Shown piece after piece: positions 20,664-23,407 of a DNA stretch of 23,407 bases (position 1 is its first letter; the number at the start of each line of letters is the position of its first letter). The position numbers and the translations under genes were made by a program. The stretch spans positions 1 through 23,407 of the forward strand of contig JAMDCE010000451.1 of assembly GCA_023489135.1 (NCBI GenBank), in the 5' to 3' direction. A model generated the notes under the pieces. That model saw only the letters and a list, made by a program, of their open reading frames with translations. It did no database searches and was not told the DNA's origin. The DNA comes from Chloroflexota bacterium (GTDB lineage Bacteria > Chloroflexota > Chloroflexia > JAMDCE01).

Positions 20664-21449
20664 TTACCACCGCCGCTTGCGAGACCGGTCGTCGGGCGGA
20701 CGATGAATCCCGATCGACGAGAAGGGCTTGCGCGCCTCGGGCGAATACCTAGTGGAGAGGGGCTGCTGGCCGGGCACGAAGCCGCCCTGGGAAAGATTGG
20801 CCAGATCGGCCACGCATTTATCCGCGTTGGAAAGAACCTGGGAACCCGAGAACAGCAGAATCTTCCATCCCTGCATCTCCAAATGCTCCTGGCGCTCGCG
20901 CCGCTCGGTCTTCCCCGACGGCCCGGTCCGCCCGTCCCATCCCATAATGTCTGCCCCCACTCGACGCTCCGGGAGGGCAAAATCGATGCGGTAGGTTAGA
21001 ATCGGATGCTGGCAGCGCAGGCGAAGCCCCTTGGCATATGAGCGGGCGAAGAACAGTCGCTGAATCGCGGATTCGCACTTAGACGCCTCGTCCCGGTCCT
21101 CAAGCGGAACACCTTTTAGCACGTCCGGAGCAGGTATTTGCTCCCCCTCGGCCAATCCCACGGCCTCCTGGACCAATCCTCCCGGCCAGCGAACGATGGT
21201 CGTGATCACCTGCTCGGATAGCATGCTCCCGACGGCGCCGCTGAGTCGGGTGCGGTTGGGCTCCCGGCCCAAGTGCTCCTGGTCCGCCGCCCACCAGCAC
21301 CCGAGCACGACCAACAGCCTCCCATCGCGGTAACGCTGCGCGGCGATGGGCCGGCAGGACCGGAAAAGGGGCAGGCCAAGGTCCGGCTGCGTATTCAGCA
21401 GCCGCTGAGTAACTGATTCCCATGACCAGATTACGTGTTGAAGCTCCAT
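20664..21449 (-). CDS. DUF559/Vsr-like PD-(D/E)XK nuclease-fold protein
   Basis: 261 residues. The C-terminal half has the DUF559-type endonuclease pattern: E126 in CESAIQRLFF, D156 in YRIDFALPERR, D167 in VGADIMGWDGR and W195-K196 in MQGWKILLFSGSQV, then SNADKCVADLA. The usual IEVDG stretch is ADIMG, so the standard glutamate is aspartate and the following aspartate is methionine; activity is uncertain. The N-terminal 110 residues (SWESVTQRLL, LFRSCRPIAA, VVLGCWWAADQEHLG) are unassigned. No ribosome site precedes the ATG, and the promoter at 21457-21486 predicts a transcript starting at or beside the ATG, so it is probably leaderless. DUF559 proteins are often horizontally acquired. Confidence 0.7.
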   Translation of the reverse strand: MELQHVIWSWESVTQRLLNTQPDLGLPLFRSCRPIAAQRYRDGRLLVVLGCWWAADQEHLGREPNRTRLSGAVGSMLSEQVITTIVRWPGGLVQEAVGLAEGEQIPAPDVLKGVPLEDRDEASKCESAIQRLFFARSYAKGLRLRCQHPILTYRIDFALPERRVGADIMGWDGRTGPSGKTERRERQEHLEMQGWKILLFSGSQVLSNADKCVADLANLSQGGFVPGQQPLSTRYSPEARKPFSSIGIHRPPDDRSRKRRW

Positions 21450-21456
21450 AGGGTTA

Positions 21457-21486
21457 ACTATCGGACAAATAGGGACCCGCTGTCAA
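21457..21486 (-). promoter_or_regulatory. Promoter of the DUF559 gene, predicting a leaderless mRNA
   Basis: Minus-strand TTGACA (21481-21486) and GATAGT (21457-21462) with an 18-bp spacer. Only seven bases separate the -10 from the ATG at 21449. Confidence 0.6.
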
Positions 21487-21558
21487 GGAAAGCGCTCGGT
21501 CTGGATAGAGCTCATCCGCTAAACGTCTTTATACCTATCCCAGCCCGGTCGATAGCTA

Positions 21559-21588
21559 TTGTAGCCAAGCCTGGCACTGTGCTATAGT
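21559..21588 (+). promoter_or_regulatory. Promoter of the FAD oxidoreductase gene
   Basis: TTGTAG (21559-21564) and TATAGT (21583-21588) with an 18-bp spacer and an extended TG at the correct place. ATAGCTAT palindromes at 21552-21559 and 21597-21604 flank it. Confidence 0.55.
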
Positions 21589-21624
21589 ACGGCCACATAG
21601 CTATTCTAAAGACGGAGGGGCTGC

Positions 21625-23139
21625 ATGCGCAGAGACTGGGACATGGAGACCGACGTGTTGGTGGCTGGCTACGGACTGGCCGGAGGTGTCGCGGCGGTGG
21701 TGGCCCGGCAAGAAGGCTCCGAGGTGCTCATCATTGAGAAGGGCCAGTACCCAGGAGGGTGCTCTATTCTCGCCGGCGGCGCCGTGAAGTGCGTCGACGA
21801 AGTGAAAGCGGCAACGCGCTATCTCACCGAGATGTCGGGAGGACGCGTTGCTCCCGACCTGATTAGCACCTTTGCGGAAGGACTGGCAGGGAACGAGGAC
21901 TTCGTCCAGAAACTCGCTGCCTTGAATAACGCCGACGTAAGAAGGCAGCCCAACTTCCCCGGGATCTACCCCTACCCCGGAAAGGACACTTTCTACACCT
22001 GCCGCGTCTACAGCATTCCGGATTTCACCGGTTTCCCCTGGCTGCGCTGCCACAACAAGATGGCCGGCGTGAACCTGATCAAGTTGATCATGGACAACGT
22101 TGAAGCCCGCGGCATCGAAGCCCGGTTCTCGACGCCGGCGCGACGTTTGGAGACCGACGATTCGGGAGCCGTCGTCGGCGTGATCGCCGAAAGCGGCGGC
22201 CGGGAGCTGGCCGTGCGGGCGCGTCGAGCCGTGATTCTGGCCACCGGAGGCTTCGAGCACAACCGGTGGCTCCAGCAACAGCACCTCCAGGGCACCCCGT
22301 TCTCCTCCATGGCACCTCTCACCCACACCGGAGACGGCATCCTGATGTCCCAAAAGGTGGGGGCTGCCCTGTGGCACATGTGGCTCCTTCACGGCTCCTA
22401 CGGATTCAAGACGCCCGATTCGCCAATCGCCTATCGCAATCCCTACGAAGGACCGCGGAACCCCAAGAGAAAGATGGGATGGATCGTGGTAGACAAGCTG
22501 GGATCGAGGTATATGAACGAGTACCCGCCGGCTCCTCAGGACACCGGTCACCGGCCTATGGAGCTCTTCGATCCCGATCTTCCCGGCTATCCGCGCATAC
22601 CCTCCTACGTCATCTTCGACCGAGACGGCCTGAATCTGGGTCCCATCGCCCATCCCATAGCCTTCCCCGGCTACGAATACCAGTGGAGCGACGACAATCA
22701 GAAAGAGATCGACAAAGGCTGGATACTCCAGGCCGGGAGCCTGTCGGAGCTGGCGTCGTCCATCAAAGAGCGCCTCCCTCAAAACGAGGCCCTGATGGAC
22801 GCCGAGCGCCTGGAGGACACGGTAAACCAGTGGAACCGGCACGTCAAATCCAGGCAGGATCCGTTGAATCGGCCGCCGGCGACCATGATGCCGATAGCCA
22901 GCCCGCCCTTCTACGCCGCCGAGGTCTGGCCCATCATCGTCAACACCCAGGGCGGGCCGGTGCACAACGCCAGGCAGCAAGTGCTCGACCCCTTCGGGCA
23001 GCCAATCCCACGGCTCTACGCCGTCGGCGAGCTAGGCTCCTTCTTCGGCCACCTCTATGAGCTGGGAGGCAACCTGGGCGAGTGCTTCACCTCCGGCAGA
23101 ATCGCCGGCCGTTTCGCGGCCGCGGAGCAACCGGCGTAA
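21625..23139 (+). CDS. FAD-dependent oxidoreductase, fumarate reductase/3-ketosteroid dehydrogenase-like
   Basis: 504-residue flavoprotein of the FAD_binding_2 family. The N-terminal dinucleotide motif VLVAGYGLAG (GxGxxG at 15-20) with the acidic E38 in LIIEKG binds FAD; PGGCSILAGG follows. ILATGGFEHN (about 206-215) and LTHTGDGILMSQKVGA are the usual cap-flanking motifs. The C-terminal end GELGSFFGHLYELGGNLGECFTSGRIAGR closes the FAD site. Relatives dehydrogenate steroids, reduce fumarate-like acids or act on aromatic and enoyl compounds; the substrate is unknown. No cytochrome or Fe-S partner is adjacent. ATG at 21625 follows GGAGG six bases away. It is monocistronic and divergent from the nuclease gene. 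Confidence 0.88.
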   Translation: MRRDWDMETDVLVAGYGLAGGVAAVVARQEGSEVLIIEKGQYPGGCSILAGGAVKCVDEVKAATRYLTEMSGGRVAPDLISTFAEGLAGNEDFVQKLAALNNADVRRQPNFPGIYPYPGKDTFYTCRVYSIPDFTGFPWLRCHNKMAGVNLIKLIMDNVEARGIEARFSTPARRLETDDSGAVVGVIAESGGRELAVRARRAVILATGGFEHNRWLQQQHLQGTPFSSMAPLTHTGDGILMSQKVGAALWHMWLLHGSYGFKTPDSPIAYRNPYEGPRNPKRKMGWIVVDKLGSRYMNEYPPAPQDTGHRPMELFDPDLPGYPRIPSYVIFDRDGLNLGPIAHPIAFPGYEYQWSDDNQKEIDKGWILQAGSLSELASSIKERLPQNEALMDAERLEDTVNQWNRHVKSRQDPLNRPPATMMPIASPPFYAAEVWPIIVNTQGGPVHNARQQVLDPFGQPIPRLYAVGELGSFFGHLYELGGNLGECFTSGRIAGRFAAAEQPA

Positions 23140-23286
23140 CACCCCGGTTCAGGCCGTCTCGGTCGAAGATGACCACATCGCCGATGGAGGTCGCCAACTA
23201 AGCACGTAGCCATAGTTCGGCGCAGCTCACCACGCTCAGTTCGCGCCGAAAGAGCGTGCCTTAATTATGGATAGGTGCTTAGGTAG

Positions 23287-23306
23287 AGACGCAGCATGCT
23301 GCGTCT
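23287..23306. repeat. Perfect 20-base intergenic palindrome (GTAGAGACGCAGC family)
   Basis: AGACGCAGCATGCTGCGTCT is fully self-complementary. With its flank it aligns with a decayed copy at 9056-9080. It lies in the 23140-23407 gap, which holds no gene. Confidence 0.6.
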
Positions 23307-23363
23307 AATATGCATCAACTTAAGAGCGTCTACGGCCAATCCAATCCGAATGGGCCGGCAAAT

Positions 23364-23397
23364 GTTCCCTCTCCCTCGCGCACGAGGGAGAGGGAAC
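23364..23397. repeat. 15-bp inverted repeat, CCCTCTCCCTCG type
   Basis: Arms 23364-23378 and 23383-23397 pair perfectly around a 4-base loop. The CCCTCTCCCTCG/CGAGGGAGAGGG palindrome is a common dispersed intergenic element in many bacteria. It could double as a terminator for the flavoprotein gene but lacks a T-run. Confidence 0.55.
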
Positions 23398-23407
23398 GTC
23401 AGGTTCG

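Noticed and set aside
20281..20670. 129-codon minus ORF containing HRRGAESAE
   Set aside because: The sequence is a translated dispersed repeat joined to an off-frame reading of the Fic remnant.
21601..22980. 459-codon minus-strand ORF opposite the flavoprotein
   Set aside because: Shadow of the FAD oxidoreductase, which has clear family motifs; the minus frame has none and is caused by high GC.
23140..23407. CRISPR or tandem repeat at the right edge
   Set aside because: Only two single palindromes are present, without repeated units and spacers.

Overview
The window is GC-rich, mostly single-copy bacterial chromosome. The gene content suggests a Chloroflexota (Dehalococcoidia-like) environmental genome: an acetolactate-synthase-like TPP enzyme, a fumarate-reductase/KstD-like flavoprotein, a stand-alone proline dehydrogenase, and Gram-positive-style signals (strong AGGAGG ribosome sites, a GAAC-N4-GTTC LexA-type box). 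This is inference from family content; there is no rRNA or marker gene to settle it. Many genes start with GTG, so the longest ORF is often not the real gene. Starts were moved where a Shine-Dalgarno site decides.

Layout. 1-2962 (minus): a respiratory cluster in the order mono-haem cytochrome c, heme-copper oxidase subunit I, then a 4Fe-4S polyferredoxin that runs off the left edge. The order and subunit sizes resemble norCB, and the active-site tyrosine of cbb3 oxidases appears to be missing. 3077-3505: tRNA-Arg(TCG) and tRNA-Lys(CTT), each behind a consensus promoter, followed by a strong terminator. 3654-5190: a small zinc-ribbon protein, proline dehydrogenase and a 60-residue unknown. 5531-8804: an orphan PAS/PDZ-like sensor kinase facing a two-gene lipid operon (a divergent PlsY and a DGK1/SEC59-type kinase). 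9242-9823: a methyltransferase.

10083-12499 holds a tightly coupled three-gene operon: a DUF59 (MIP18/SufT-like) protein, a second heme-copper-oxidase-like membrane protein that lacks the CuB histidine pair, and a DUF1858-DUF2249-DUF2249 protein. Together with the norCB-like cluster it makes nitric-oxide or related redox chemistry the most interesting theme here. 12631-13615 holds a secreted Gly-rich protein and a DUF488 protein. 13752-15809 is a TPP enzyme behind a perfect consensus promoter and a roughly 250-nt leader. 15922-17876 is a membrane-anchored GH5 glycosidase overlapping a convergent methyltransferase.

17939-20670 is an accessory, decaying region. It holds tRNA-Leu(TAG), an SOS-type promoter firing antisense to that tRNA, a toxin-antitoxin pair whose RelE toxin has an in-frame amber codon, a frameshifted and truncated beta-lactamase-like gene, a DUF421 gene, a Fic C-terminal remnant, and dispersed repeats. 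The right end has a DUF559-like nuclease with a predicted leaderless mRNA, a divergently transcribed FAD oxidoreductase, and two intergenic palindromes. No CRISPR array, rRNA or intact transposase was seen.
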